Positions 22,266 through 34,744 are shown, counted from the stretch's first letter. The stretch: 64,000 nucleotides of DNA from Polytrichum commune (GCA_950295325.1 OX485806.1:48171169-48235168); one strand, 5' to 3'. Notes: a model not told the origin generated them from the sequence alone. Numbers and translations are program-made.

Positions 22266-23307
22266 TGTTCACCGTCTTGCGCAAGATGCTCACCAAAATT
22301 CCATTGACCCGCTTTGTTTAATCATTTGTTTGGGGATGGTAAGGTGTGGTCTTCCTATGGTTAATTTAGAACTTGTCGGTCATTTCTTCAATTAAGGAAT
22401 TCAAGAAACGAGTCCCTCTCTCACTCACAAGAATTTTGGGCACTCCAAACCTCGAGATGATGTTCTCATACATGAAGGTGGCGGCATGTTCCGCCGTGTT
22501 GGTCTTGACTGCCTTGGCCTCCGCCCACTTGGTGAGGTACTTGGTGGCGACCACAATATAGGCCATTTCTTTTGAGGAATGAGAGTGGATTTCTCCGACA
22601 TAGTCAATTCCCCACTTCTCAAAAGGCACGAGAGGCGATGACACATGGAGAGGCATCTCCATTCGTAAATCATTCCTAACATATCTTTGACAAGCGTCAC
22701 AACGATTCACATAATCATGTGAGTCTTTGAACAAGGTAAGCCAAAAATATCCCGCTCTAAGAATCTTCTGGCCGGTAAGTTGGCCAGAAAAATGACCCCC
22801 ACATGCACTATCATGACAAGCCTTTAGGATGGAAGGAACCTCAACCTCTGACACACACCTCCTAAGCAACCCATTTGCTCCCCTCCTAAACAACCTATGC
22901 CCTACCACTGCAAAGTGCCTACTATTGACTTTAAACTTTCTCGTCTCCTCCTTTGTCCAATCCTCGGGCAACTTTTGAATGGTCAAGAATTCCACAATAC
23001 CCGCATACCAATCCGGTTTGGCCGTAACCACAAAGAGATTGTCATATACCAACCTATCATCCACCGGACTCTCACGTATCTCCTCGGACAACCTAGACAA
23101 GTGGTCGGCTTGCAAATGCATGCGACCCGACTTATACTCCACTATGTAATCAAACTCTTCCAACAAGAAGACCCACCTAGCTAGTCTCCTACTTAGCTCC
23201 ACCTTGTTAACCAAGTACTTTATGGCCATGTGATCCACAAAGAAAACAACCAGATTACACATGAGGTAATGACGAAACTTCTTGATCAAAAACACCATGG
23301 CCAAGCA
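22266..23307 (-). pseudogene. Gypsy-B pol fragment: RNase H end and integrase
   Basis: Minus-strand frame reading CLAMVFLIKKFRHYL, FVDHMAIKYLVNK and EYKSGRMHLQADHLSRLSEE (RT/RNase H connection), then an HHCC zinc segment (ACHDSACGGHFSGQ, CDACQRYV) and the integrase core (WGIDYVGE, IISRFGVPKILVSERGTRF). Catalytic D of the first motif is present, but the second motif has E in place of D (SERGT against SDRGT in Gypsy-C). Past a stop near 22,364 the frame continues with INHRKTTPYHPQTN and then breaks at the family X LTR. The first 18 residues of the open frame come from the Gypsy-A LTR inserted at 23,313. The missing upstream codons are found at 35,788-35,807, on the far side of Gypsy-A. Confidence 0.88.
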
Positions 23308-23312
23308 CTCCC

Positions 23313-24285
23313 TGTCGCAACCCTTGCTAGCCCCCTTAGCAATCTTGCCAATATTCCTTTCTAGCAAAGGTTACGAGCGATAACCCTTCGCATACCGCCA
23401 TGCTAATGGTTAGCTCCTCCTACCCCGGACCTATAGTTCATAGGAGGGAACCAACCCCTCCTACTTTGCTTTCGAGACTCACCCTCTTAATCGGTAACCC
23501 ATTCCTAGATGTGGACTTCCATCCATGGAAGTCCAATCCCATGTTGATCATCGCGTTGCCGGAGCAACACTACAACAACCCGAACCATACTAGGCAACTA
23601 TGGCTTCACATTGGACCAATGCCCATGGAGGCCTTGCCGTTCGGCCTCGGGTGGGTGAGGCCACACCACCTCACCCATATAAGCCTCTAGGACTTTACGC
23701 GGGGCCCCTACCCCACCGTGAACCAACCTCTTGTCTCTCTACCAAGAGTTGGGGCCAAGTGGGCATTTTCCTTTAGCTGTTGGGCCTAGAACCCCCCAGT
23801 AGCTTCAGACAATCATAACTTCCTTATATTATGTCTCATCATAACAACCAACCACTCCATCCTCATCTACGCTTCACGCAGATGCCGATGAACTCCTCAC
23901 TTTCCCCATTTGAGCAAGTCTTGAGCAAGTTATGCCTGTTTGAACCTTGGCAATCCCGGGAATCACTCCCAGGCACTGCTGTACCAGGGCGCTGTCCCTG
24001 GACAGCGCCCCACTCAAATGGCCATAACTCCTAGCTCACACCTCCGATTGAGGTGTTCTTAAGCATTCTAGAATCACCACGCCATGAGCTACGCATAACT
24101 CATGGCGTTACCCTTGTGCCTCCTAATCTTTGTGGGTGGGAGGCGTTCCCAACACCCGGGGCCCTCACCCACACTAGGATCACTTGGGCCCTCTCACCAA
24201 CGGTGCCACAAGTCCCGGGTGTCACTCTGGGGTCCCCCTTGTGCCCATGGTGTTTCGGTCACTCCTCATGGAGAGGTGCGCGACA
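23313..24285 (-). repeat. Gypsy-A 3' LTR
   Basis: On the plus strand it runs from TGTCGCAACCC to GTGCGCGACA. It contains a small inverted repeat GGGCGCTGTCCCTGGACAGC near 23,988-24,007 and the CTACCAAGAGTTGGGGCC segment that recurs in satellite S4b. It also holds the uninterrupted version of the site where Copia-1 sits in the other LTR (TAGTTCATAGGAGGG near 23,432-23,446). Confidence 0.92.
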
Positions 24286-25130
24286 CTCACCCCCACCAAA
24301 CGGAGTCGATGCCCTCATCGACTATACTCGTAGTCGGCACACCAATTCTCAAGTTGCCATCCTCTATGGTGCGGCATTGTGTTTACCTTAGGGCGCGACC
24401 CCACAATGCATCCTTAAATTTGGGATAGTCCCAAAGGTGTCGTTCTTAGGTGGTCCATTAGCGACCTTGGATCTCTCATCCAAGGACCTAATCTATACTA
24501 GAGCCACCTACTTTGGGACTCACTTGGGTTGCCCCTCCTTTGGGGCCTCCCCCGTGAGGCTCCACTAGCCTAACGTGACACATCTAGGCGAGACCTCAAC
24601 GCTTCCACTAAGTTGTCTCGGTTGCAATTCCGAGATGGCTTTCCATTGTTAAGCCACGCCTCGATCGCACGGGGGTGATGCCAAGTCCCGCCCAACTCGG
24701 TTCCCACTTTGCACTTTCGAGACATGGGTTCATGACTCCCATGCGCCAACTTTCGTTAGCTCGCGGGTAGCACTTTTATGAGCACGCGCCATCACCTTGT
24801 CCCCGCCTGGACAAGCCCACAACTAAGAAGTTTCTTGGTTTTATCCAAGGCCCCTCCAAGCCATGGCCCCCAATTACTCGGCTTACCCAACCTAGTTTGG
24901 CATATCTATTCCCCCTCTTCCATTAACCAAGCACAAGTACAAGACTAGGACCTCATCTCATACTTTTCTCTTTGCACCACTAAAGTTTGGATTTTATTGC
25001 CTCAAGCCAAAGAACTAGTTCATGTTGTGGAGTAATTAACCTCGAAGCTAAGTGTGTTACTAGCCTCTCTCCCCACTAAAGGAGATTGATGTCCTCATCA
25101 ATGCCTATGCTTCATTTTATTGGAATCCTT

Positions 25131-25243
25131 AGCCTTAGTTTCTTCAAAGTGCTTCACCAATTCATTGGTATTCACCATGTCTCTTGCCGCCACCTGAGCG
25201 GTTTCATTCTCATGGTATCCTCATCATTTTACCAAGTACTCCT
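25131..25243 (-). pseudogene. Gypsy-A chromodomain remnant
   Basis: The minus strand reads KEYLVK, two stops, then GYHENETAQVAARDMVNTNE and LVKHFEE. This matches the chromodomain pattern EYLVKW.GY...EATW found at the integrase C-terminus of plant chromoviruses, where it directs integration to certain chromatin. Both stops are TGA where the family has W and R codons, consistent with C-to-T type decay. Confidence 0.7.
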
Positions 25244-25369
25244 TTGTACATTTTCTTTCATTTTCACTTGGGCTTCCTACACTTGAGGATGCCCTCTTAC
25301 CTCATATTCCAAATGACCTCCACAAGGTCGGGACGTGGCCTAATCACTTGCTTGTGATCGAGCCACAAG

Positions 25370-26487
25370 GTGTCGTCCTAAAATGACTTTCGTAATGACA
25401 CATGAAATGTTGGATGCACTTTGATCTCCGGCGGTAATTCCAACTTATACATGTCCTTGAACACTTGTTCCACAATGGGAAACGAAGCTCCAATTTTGGA
25501 CATGAACTTTTGGAGTAAGGCCTTTGGGCAAGGTGAAGTTGTCCACATTCAACAACACCTTATTGGCCCACCTCATACTCCACTTCGTGTCTTCCGGCAT
25601 TGATTTGCACTCCGTAGCACCTTCGGGCTTTCTCCACCAACAACTTGGTCATCTCCAAGACTTGTTTACCATCCTTGGCCAAGTGCTCACCATCTTGGTT
25701 GAACTCTAGTGTTGAATGTGCCCCCTCGAGAGCTAGGTTAATAGGTTGGAGCGCATCCACTCCATAAGCCACCATGAAAGACCACCCCTTGGTAGCCAAG
25801 TGCCTGGCTACATTGCAATTACACTCCGCTCGACCCACATAGTCCGCCCAATCTCCTTGGTCCGCCCCCACCAAGTTCCTCAAGTATTTGGGAATGCATT
25901 TGGGAATGCAAGGCCGTGCTAAACCTTAGTTTCATTCCGACCTCCTTAGAGAAATGCATTGAAAATGCACTTGTGAACTTTGGATCTTGATCCCACACAC
26001 TCATTCTTGGCAACCCGTGGTGCCTCAACCATCCTTTGAGAAAAGGCTATGCGGTCTCCAACGCGGTGGCGGTTCCCACAATCGGCACCATGTGTGCCAA
26101 CTTGCCAAACCGCTCTACCATCAACAAGATGGCATCATACCCATGTGACTCCGGCAAACTTGTGATCAAGTCCATACACATACTATGCCATGGCGCCGAC
26201 GGGATAGGCAACGGTTGCAAGAAACCGCCTTGCTTTTGGTAAGAGGCTCGGTTCACTTGGCACTTTATTCACGCCTTCACAAAGTGGGTTATATCCTACT
26301 TTACGCACCGCCAAGGGTACCTCTTTGACACCATTCTATGGTGGTTTTCTTTTTCTCCTCTATGGCCGGCAATAGGACTACCATATTCCTCCTTCAAAAC
26401 CGATAGCCTCAACTTGCCTTGTGGCACATACACCCAACTTTGCTTGCACTTGAACAATCCGTCCACCAACTTAACCTCTTTGAGCAC
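25370..26487 (-). pseudogene. Gypsy-A integrase
   Basis: The zinc-binding region lies near 26,296-26,487 (VYVPQGKLRLSVLKEEYGSP, then IAGHRGE). The catalytic core is at 25,819-26,256 (APWHSMCMDLITSLPESHGY, MVERFGKLAHMVP, GLPRMSVWDQDPKFTS) and the C-terminal region at 25,370-25,883, ending in LELPPEIKVHPTFHVS-like sequence. First-motif D is visible. The frame is broken by several shifts and stops. A second partial copy of this region lies at 56,015-56,320. Confidence 0.8.
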
Positions 26488-26749
26488 CTTGCTCTTGCAA
26501 AGCTCACCTAAAAGCTTTTGTGCTTTGGGGTAGTTAATTTACCCCTCCCGTATCTTGCATCACAAGTTTCCTTTGCCGGCGCACATTAGCCACAACGTTT
26601 GAATGGTTCTCATTGCTTGGAACTCTTCCGGTCTACTTCGCGCATCCGACACCACATTTCCACGGTCCGGTTTGTGGATCAAATCCACCTACATAAGCGC
26701 CAAACTATCATGCCACCGCAATGAGTTGGCGCTCACTTGCGTTTGTATG

Positions 26750-27770
26750 TCAAAATTCTTTTAGGGCACATTGTCCATGTAGACCTTTGCTTTGTGCGAC
26801 CCCAAATAGTGTCGCCACATCTTCAAGCAATGCACTACGACAAAGAAGTTCTTTGTCATGAGTTGGTTGTCTTCTTTGACAACCATCGAGCTTCATGCTC
26901 CCATATGCAATGGCCATCCATCTTACACATAATCCACCATTGGCAAAGTCGCTCACCCCCGTATGCACCTCAAAAGGTTTGTCAAGCTCCGCGAACTTGA
27001 GCACAGGCGGTGAAAAGCCTTTGGTCTTAAGCTCCCCAAAGACTTGTGACAAACATCATCCCACTCTTGGGATAGCTATTTCTTCCACAAGTCGGACAAG
27101 GTGGGACAACCATCGAGCTTCATGCTCTCATATGTAATGGCCATCCATCTTGCATCAACATCCGCCAATAGTAAAGTCACTCGCCCCCGTATACATCTCA
27201 AAAGGTTTGTCAAACTCCGCGAACTTCAGCACGGGCGGCGAAGAGAGACATTGCTCTTAAGCTCCCCAAAGACTTGGTGACAAGGCTCATCCCATTCTTG
27301 GGATAGCCATTTCTTTCACAAGTCACACAAGGTCGGACAACCATCGAGCTTCATGCTCCCATATACAATGGCCATCCATCGTGCATCAACATCCACCAAT
27401 GGTAAAGTCACTCGCCCTCGTATGCACCTCAAAGGTTTGTCAACTCCACGAACTTGAGTACGGGCAGCGAAGAGAACTTGGTCTTAAGCTTCCAAAAGAC
27501 TTTGTGGCAAGGCTCATCCCACTCTTCGGATAACCATTTCTTGCACACGTCGGACAAGGTTCGACAACCATGGAGCTTAATGCTCCCATAAGCAATGGTC
27601 ATCCATCTTGGATCAACATCCGCCAATGGTAAAGTCCTTCGTCTCCATGTGCACCTCAAAATGCTTACGAAAATCCGGAAACTTAATCACATCTTATGAA
27701 GAGAACTTGCTCTTGAGCTCCCCAAAGGCTTGGTGACAAGGCTCATCCCACTCTTGGGATAGCCATTTTC
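26750..27770 (-). pseudogene. Gypsy-A RNase H region, tandemly repeated about four times
   Basis: The codons for PVLKFAELDKPFEVHTGVSD, FANGG and then MAIAYGSMKLDGC recur. The landmark ACCATCGAGCTTCATGCTC occurs at 26,882, 27,109, 27,340 and 27,567 (last copy mutated), giving periods of 228, 231 and 227 bp, close to 76 codons. In an ordinary gypsy element this RT-end/RNase H block occurs once. The copies differ by scattered substitutions and small indels, so the expansion is not brand new. Confidence 0.8.
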
Positions 27771-28271
27771 CTCAATAAGTTGATTAAGGTCCTAGCAACC
27801 TTCAAAAACTTTCGAATGAAGTGGTGGTAGTAGTTGGCTAGGCCAACAAATGACCTAAGCCCTTTTTGAATGAAGGGCCAATTCTCCTTTTGGATTGCTT
27901 TGACATTCTTCATGTTCGTCCACCAACTTCCTTTGTCACCACATACCTCAAGAACTCAATCTCTCGTTGAGCAAAGTCATTTTTCACTCCTTGGCGGTAA
28001 TTTTTTGGGCAACACATTGGTGAATACATCCTTGTATCTCACCAACATCCCACCAATGTGGTTTGGGGGAGGTCCATCTTTCCTCGCCTCCCCATACGTT
28101 CCTTGGAGTTGCTCCAATTGAACCACGACAATTACGTTTTTTATTTTTCATTTGGTCCATTAAGACCAAATTCAATTTGGGTCCTCCTACCATAGGAGTC
28201 TTTGTCAATTTGAACTTCAATTCTTTGCTATTATGACACATTATAATGCACCGCAAGCACCCGGCTTGCAC
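27771..28271 (-). pseudogene. Gypsy-A RT remnant with internal deletion
   Basis: Just upstream of the repeats the minus strand reads NWPFIQKGLRSFVGLANYYH, then HFIRKFLKVARTLIN, the RT thumb/connection. Before it comes KNDFAQREIEFLRYVVTKE and, abutting it at about 27,990, sequence normally found at the RT start (PKPHWWDVGEIQGCIHQC). The fingers and palm, including the YxDD motif, are missing. Confidence 0.7.
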
Positions 28272-28601
28272 CTCACATCTATCATGTGACTTTCAAAGAA
28301 GGCAGCCTTCACAATGACATGCATTTCATCTATTTCACATGGTGTGAAATTTTGACAAAAAACCAATGTCCCACATTGAAAGGTTACATGCATCGCGACC
28401 TCCTTTGTCTCATGCGGTTCGCCATTTCCAAACCGCTCTATCAATCGGCAAGCCCCAACTCCCTTGTGAGTTTTGGGCTCAAGAAGGCATGGCTTGCCTC
28501 TTTGTCAACCCATTAGACGTTTGTCCCATTCATTTGAGCCTCAAGGCATAAAATACTTGGCTTTGGCTTAAGGCTACTAGCCTTGGCCACAAAGCCATCG
28601 T

Positions 28602-29390
28602 CTAACATTTGGTCCTCGACAACACCATGAGTTTGGCTTCGTCCGCAAGGCCAACTTTTAACACTCTGTCCGTGGCACAAATATGATTTAGCTTGGTACC
28701 ACCAAGCCACCTTCTCACAATCCGTCCGCGGCACGAGCTAGCATGATTTGCCTTGGTATAATGGGCCAAACTACTTGGGCTCATTTCCTTGTGACCTCTT
28801 TCGGCTAAACCCACTTCGTGGTGATGTGCCGCCCAACTTCTTCTTAGAACCATCAGCTTCAATGCTCTTCAAATCTTTATGATTTGCACTACGTCCTCAA
28901 GAAGCTTTGGGGTCTTGAACATGGTTTTCACCACCCGCTTTTGAAACCCACCTAAAACGATGCATTTCTTAGAAAGCTCGTCCATCCTAGATGTACCATT
29001 CATTTGGGTGTGAAATTCGCACATATACGCCTTAAGAGACCCCACGTGCCTCATGTGCCCCAAGTTCATTTCAACATCACCACCTTCTAAGCATTTCGAA
29101 TTGGAATTTCAATCCAACATTAATGCCCTCCAAGATTTTGGGTGCATTCGGTATTCTAGCCCCCGAATACTTTTCGAGGTTTGCGGGAGCCTTTGCAAAG
29201 CACTCCTCCATTTTCCTCACCGAATCCATTTTCATGCCCACCATTGTCATTAGAATCAATGGTATGGTCAAAATCCACTTGCACAAGATCCTTGTTCCAA
29301 TTTGAGCCTCACAACCTTTTGGAAACCCCAGGGTCACCATCATAACCCGCATTTTTTATAGCCATGTCTACCTCAAAGTGCTAGCTCAAA
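28602..29390 (-). pseudogene. Gypsy-A gag remnant
   Basis: Minus-strand frames give PANLEKYSGARIPNAPKILE (29,077-29,352), LGHMRHVGSLKAYMCEFHTQ and then DELSKKCIVLGGFQKRVVKT (28,869-29,069), followed by a repetitive segment at 28,513-28,862. The middle part has the Retrotrans_gag look of plant chromoviruses. It starts soon after the primer-binding site at 29,403-29,414. Frameshifts separate the pieces. Confidence 0.65.
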
Positions 29391-29402
29391 AATTAGAACC
29401 CT

Positions 29403-29414
29403 GCTCTGATACCA
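29403..29414 (-). other. Gypsy-A primer-binding site
   Basis: Minus-strand TGGTATCAGAGC lies two bases from the end of the 5' LTR at 29,417. It is the standard complement of the 3' end of plant initiator tRNA-Met. Confidence 0.9.
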
Positions 29415-29547
29415 CGTGTTGCAACCCTTGCTAGCCCCCTTAGCAATCTTGCCAATATTCCTTTCTAGCAAAGGTTACGAGCGCTAACCCTTCGCATACC
29501 GCCATGCTAATGGTTAGCTCCTCCTACCCCGGACCTATAGTTCATAG

Positions 29548-29739
29548 TGTTGGGAAATGAGAGGAAGAAGCAAAGAGATCAGCGTGGAAGCAAGAACACA
29601 ATACACAAGGATTGCATACAATGGAGAGAGGGGATTAGCTCCTCCCCTTATGCCTTTATTTATATGTGTAGGTTAGGACCAGCCTTGATAACCCATATGG
29701 GACAATGTCATCAATGCAACCTAACACTACCTTTCAATA
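29548..29739 (-). repeat. Copia-1 3' LTR
   Basis: 192 bp. Inside it the element is preceded on the minus strand by AAAGTGGGAG, a short polypurine tract. The pol reading frame passes through this tract and ends 13 bases inside the LTR (stop at 29,727-29,729). Confidence 0.95.
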
Positions 29740-32700
29740 CTCCCACTTTGCGAGGTGGCATTGTACTCCAACCCCATTATTTCACTTAACATCTCATGCC
29801 TATCCTTCGTTAAAGCCTTTGTAAGAATATCCGCTACCATATATTGGGTTGGACAATATTCTAGCTCTACAACATTGTTTTCAATTTTCTCTCTAATAAA
29901 ATGATGTTGCACATCTATTTGTTTTGACCTATCATGGTTGGTTGGGTTCTTAGTTAATGCCATAGAACCTTGGTTATCGCACATCATGGTTGTCGCCTCC
30001 TCTTGTGCACAACCTACATCCTCCATTAGTTGCCTTAGCCAAATCGCCTCCCTCGTGCATCGGTTCATGGCCATGTACTCCGCCTCCATTGTGGATTGAG
30101 CCACCGTTTGTTGTCGTTTGCTATTCCACGTCACGGCCCCGTCTCCAACGAAGAAAACGTATCCGGAGGTAGACCTTCGGTTCTCCACATCGCCGGCCCA
30201 ATCCGCATCCGAATAACCTTTAAGGTTTATGTGTTGTCCTCCAATGCGCAACCTCATATCAATGGTGCCTTTCAAGTATCGCATAATTCGTTTCACGGCC
30301 ATCCAATGCATCGGACCCGGTTTCGACATAAACCGACTTACCACGCTTACCGCAAATGCGATGTCCGGTCTTGTGGCCACCATTGCGTACATCAACGACC
30401 CCACCGCCCTTTGGTACGGAATGTCCTTCATTTCGTGTGATTGCTCATCGTATTCCTCCTCCGAAAGCTTCGCCAATGAGGTCTTGGTGTCGAGCGGGGT
30501 TGAGATGGGCTTGCAATCACTCATGCCGAATCGCTCCAAAATGGTTTCGATGTAGGTTCGTTGATGCATGGTGATGGTGCGCGTCCTCCTATCCCGCTCG
30601 AAATGGACTCCGAGGAAGAAATGCAACTCGCCGAGGTCGCTCATCTCGAACTCCTTCTCGAGGCTAGATTTCAACTCGTTGATCACGTCCACGTTGCTTG
30701 CCAAGATGATGAGGTCGTCTACATATATGATTACAATCACAATGTAGTGGCAAGTTTGTAACACGTACAATGAGTGGTCCGCATGGCTCCTCGTAAAGCC
30801 TTTGTTTACAAAGAATATGTGGATGCACTCGTACCACGCTCGTCCGGATTGCTATAATCCATAGAGCGATTTCCCCAACTTGCATACGAGGTGCTCTCGG
30901 TCTTTTTGTACAAACCCCTCTGGTTGGTCCATGTAGATGACCACGTGCAGTTCGCCGTTCAAGAATGCGGTTTTGACGTCCATTTGATGTATCTCCAAGC
31001 CCATGGCCGCCGCCATTGCGAGGATGACCCTAATGGTGTTGAATTTGGCCACGGGTGCGAAAGTCTCGCCGAAATCCACTTGCGAGCACCCCTTGGCCAC
31101 CAACCTCGCTTTAAACCGAACTACCATACCGTTGGCAGCCTTCTTCGTGCGAAACACCCACTTGCACTTCACGGCCTTGCGGCCCTTCGGCAATGGAACC
31201 AACTCCCACGTGGCTTTGGCTATGAGAGATTCGTACTCCTCTTGCATAGCCAACTCCCACTCGCTCGCATCACTCGATTCAAATGTTTCTCTCAAGTTTT
31301 TAGGTTCCCCAACCATTGCCATGTTTGCGTGCTCATTGTCTTCGGGTTGCGGAATGTGGTTCTTCCACCAATCCCCAAGAGGTTTACGTGGCCTATCCGG
31401 ATACCTAGAATTGCCTATGGTGTCATTGCCATCTTGCGGTCGTGAAGGTTGTTTGGTTGCAGTTTTCTTACCATGGTCAAGTTTCGATGCCTCCTTGCTA
31501 CGAGTGGATTTCGCGGCCGGTACGTCGGCCTCCACATCCTCCTCCATGTCGGGCTCCTCCTCATCCGGCTCCGAAACGTCGCCGCTCGTCTCCAACTCCT
31601 CAACTTCCGATTTGGGGGATATGTCCACCTTCACCGTCGGTACTTCATCAACTCTCCCACTTGGACGATCCTCCAAATGCGTTTTGTCTTCGAAAAATAC
31701 CACGTCCGGACTCTTGATGATTTTCTTCGTCTCCAAGCAAATGAGCCGATACGCCTTCGTGCCTTCGCAATATCCGAGGAACAAACACTTCACGCCCTTC
31801 GCATCCAACTTCGTTCGCCTTTGATCCGGCACCTTCGCGTAAGCCACACATCCGAACACCCGCATGTGCGACACGTGCGGCATCCTCCCGCTCCACGCCT
31901 CCTCGGGTGTCATTCCTTCAACCGCTTTGGTTGGACACCGGTTGCGTACGTACGCCGCATTGCACACCGCCTCCGCCCAAAATTCATGGCCGAGGCGTTG
32001 GGCATGAATCATGGACCGTGCCATCTCCACAATGGTCCGGTTGGCTCGCTCCGCCACGCCGTTTTGTTGCGGCGTGTAAGGTGAGGAGGTTTGCCGTGCA
32101 ATGCCATGTTTGCTCAAGAAATCATCAAATGCCTTTGAAATGTATTCCCCCCCGTTATCCGACCTAAGAACCTTCACTACGTGCTCCGATTGCCTCTCCA
32201 CCAAGGTTTTCCATTCTTTGAACCTTGCCAACACCTCCTTCTTTGACTTGAGCACGTACACCCAAATCTTGCATGAGAAATTGTCAATGAAGGTGAGAAA
32301 ATACCTTGCGCCTCCAATGGACGCCGTTTTCATCGGCCCGCATACGTCGGAATGCACGAGCTCCAAGATCTTGGTGGCGCGGGTGCCTCCGTCCGTGGGG
32401 AATGGTCGCCTCGCTTGTTTGCCCTCCACACATCCTTCGCATGCGAAGGAATGCACGTCGCCTTGCGCCGCTCCCACGTCCATCCCGCTTACCATGCTTT
32501 GGAGCATTTTCACGCTATTGGCGTTGAGATCCCCCAACCTCTTGTGCCAAAGCTCCAAAGGATGCGAGTTGGCCTCGGAATGCGCCAAAGAACTCGTTTC
32601 GGCCCCATTCAACACGTTGGTGTCCAATTGGTACAAATTGGACTCCAACGATGCCACGGCCAACATCTCGCCGTTGCTCGCCCTCACCACGCATCCCAAC

Positions 32701-33782
32701 GAGTTGAAATGCACTTTCAAACCCCTCGAAATGAGCTTGCTCACCGAAAGCAAGTTGGAATGCATTTTCGGCACATGAAGGACGTCGTGCATTCGAATGC
32801 TCCGCACACGGCCTTTCACGCGCGTTTCCACTAGTATAGAGCCTTTGCCTACGGCCTCTACCATGCCGTTATCACCCATAAACACTTTGCGACCCGTGAC
32901 GGGTTCGTAAGTGTCAAAAAAATGCTTATGTGGTGTCATGTGTTGCGAGGTCCCCGAATCCACGATCCATCTAGTGGTGGACGTTTTAGACGCCCCATCT
33001 CTCGCTACAAATGCAAAATCATCACTCGACCTTGCCATGTTTGCGTTCACCTTGCGTTTCATTCGACAATTACGAGCAATGTGGCCCAACTTACCACAAT
33101 TGTAGCACCTCGGGCCGTCGCCACGCCTCTCGTTGTTGTCGAACGCTCGAGGTTGGCGGGACAACATGGCCGCATCGTCGCCTTGAGGCTCCTTCTCCTT
33201 CCTCTTGGACACCTCGTGCATGAGACGTGCGGTGATGAAGTCCAACTTGAGCTCCGAAATGGGACGCGTCTCCAATGCGGTGATCAAATGCTCGAACGAG
33301 GGTGGTAGGCTATCGAGCAAGGTCATGACCACGTCCTCGTCCTTCATAGGCACCTCCAAGCATGTGAGTTGGTCCGCAAAAGATTTTACCTTGTTGATGT
33401 GCGTGAGGATGTCGTCGCCCTCGTCCATCTTGATGGCGAAGAACTTGCGCCTTATGAACAAGATGTTGGACAAGCTTTTGGTTTCGTGGATGTTGCACAA
33501 GGTCTTCCACGCTTCCGCGGGTCCCTTGCATCCTTTGATGTGCGCCAACTCCTTGTCCACCAAACTCATGGCAATGATGGCGAAGGCTTTCTTGCATCGT
33601 CGCTCGTATGCCTTCTTGACTTCGTCGCTCGCCGTAGAAGGTGGTGGCAACTCCGAACCATCCACGATCTCCCAAAGATCTTTGGTGGACATGGCCATCT
33701 CCAATTTGAACTTATAGAGGTTGAAGTTCTCGCCACCAAACTTGTCAACCGATATAAGTCCATCATTTTCCCTAGAAGCCAT
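29727..33782 (-). pseudogene. Copia-1 gag-pol polyprotein, one premature stop
   Basis: Single frame of 1,351 codons starting at MASRENDG (33,780-33,782), interrupted only by a TAG at codon 977 (30,852-30,854). The frame stays open on both sides. Visible domains: gag with zinc knuckle C226-x2-C229-x4-H234-x4-C239; protease WIVDSGTSQHM (DSG 275-277); integrase with H413, CEGC 448-451 and D479, D542, E578 (35 residues between the last two, the DD35E spacing); RT from WVFRTKK to the stop and beyond, with YVDD at 1020-1023; RNase H with the conserved SDADWAGD and STMEAEYMA segments. The stop sits in the RT motif SLYGL*QS, where copia elements carry K, so an AAG-to-TAG change explains it. A start 19 codons upstream is possible but less gag-like. 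Confidence 0.95.
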
Positions 33783-33907
33783 TTTCAAACCGAATGCAAG
33801 CTCCCACTCACTCAGTGTAGTACAAGGGCTTAGAAACACTCAAGGAAGTTTAGAAATGGCCAAAACAAAGTAGAATGGACGTATTTTATCATCCAATGTT
33901 CTCCAAC

Positions 33908-34500
33908 ACTCAAGTCAGCACGTTTCCTCTCAAGTTAGATCCAAAATATCTCCAAAACACATCAAAGAGCTAATCTAAGCCCTTTGGCACTTGAATGTGC
34001 TCAATCTAGTGTAGAAATGAACCAATATGTCAAGTCAACACCTTTCCTCTCAAGTTAGATGCAAAATATCTCTAAAACACATCAAAGAGCTAATCTAAGC
34101 CCTTTGGCACTTGAATGTCTTCAATGTAATGTAGAAATGAACTAAACACTCAAGTCAGCACCTAAATGATCTGGTTAGATGCACAAAACTCCAAAACACA
34201 TCAAAGAGCTTATCTAAGCCCTTTGGCACTTGAATGTCCTCAATCTAGTGTAGAAATGAACTATACACTCAAGTCAGCACCTAAATGATCCGGTTAGATG
34301 CACAAAACTCCAAAACACATCAAAGAGCTTATCTAAGCCCTTTGGCACTTGAATGCCCGCAATCTAGTGTAGAAATGAACTAAATACTCAAGTCAGCACC
34401 TAAATGATCCGGTTAGATGCACAAAACTTCAAAACACATCAAAGAACTATTCTAAGCCCTTTGGCACTCAAATGGCCTTCAACAACTCAAATACGGATCT
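33908..34500 (-). repeat. Tandem repeats in the Copia-1 leader
   Basis: Five units of 119-120 bp start at CAAGTCAGCAC/CAAGTCAACAC: 33,911, 34,031, 34,151, 34,270 and 34,389. Each includes ACACATCAAAGAGCT and CTAAGCCCTTTGGCACTTGAAT. They lie between the gag start and the primer-binding region, so they form most of the 5' untranslated leader. Confidence 0.9.
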
Positions 34501-34744
34501 GATGTACACTTAAGCATTCGAAATGGTGTGGACATATACCAAAAGAGATCTAGAATGTAGAAACACTCTTCTAAGGTCCCTCACGCTGGTTCACTCCTCC
34601 AAGAATGCTCTAAGGCGCTCAAAAAGCTTCAAGACTCCGCCACAAGCCCTAGAACACCTCTAAAGCACCTCCAATCAGATCCGGCCCTCTCCAAGCTCTT
34701 CCTAAGTCGATCTCCTACCTCTAAAGCAAAGTGGGCCCATAACC

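Noticed and set aside
30891-33833. Many plus-strand frames opposite Copia-1, up to 273 codons
   Set aside because: Shadows of the GC-rich copia polyprotein frame, whose domains and catalytic residues are clear on the minus strand.
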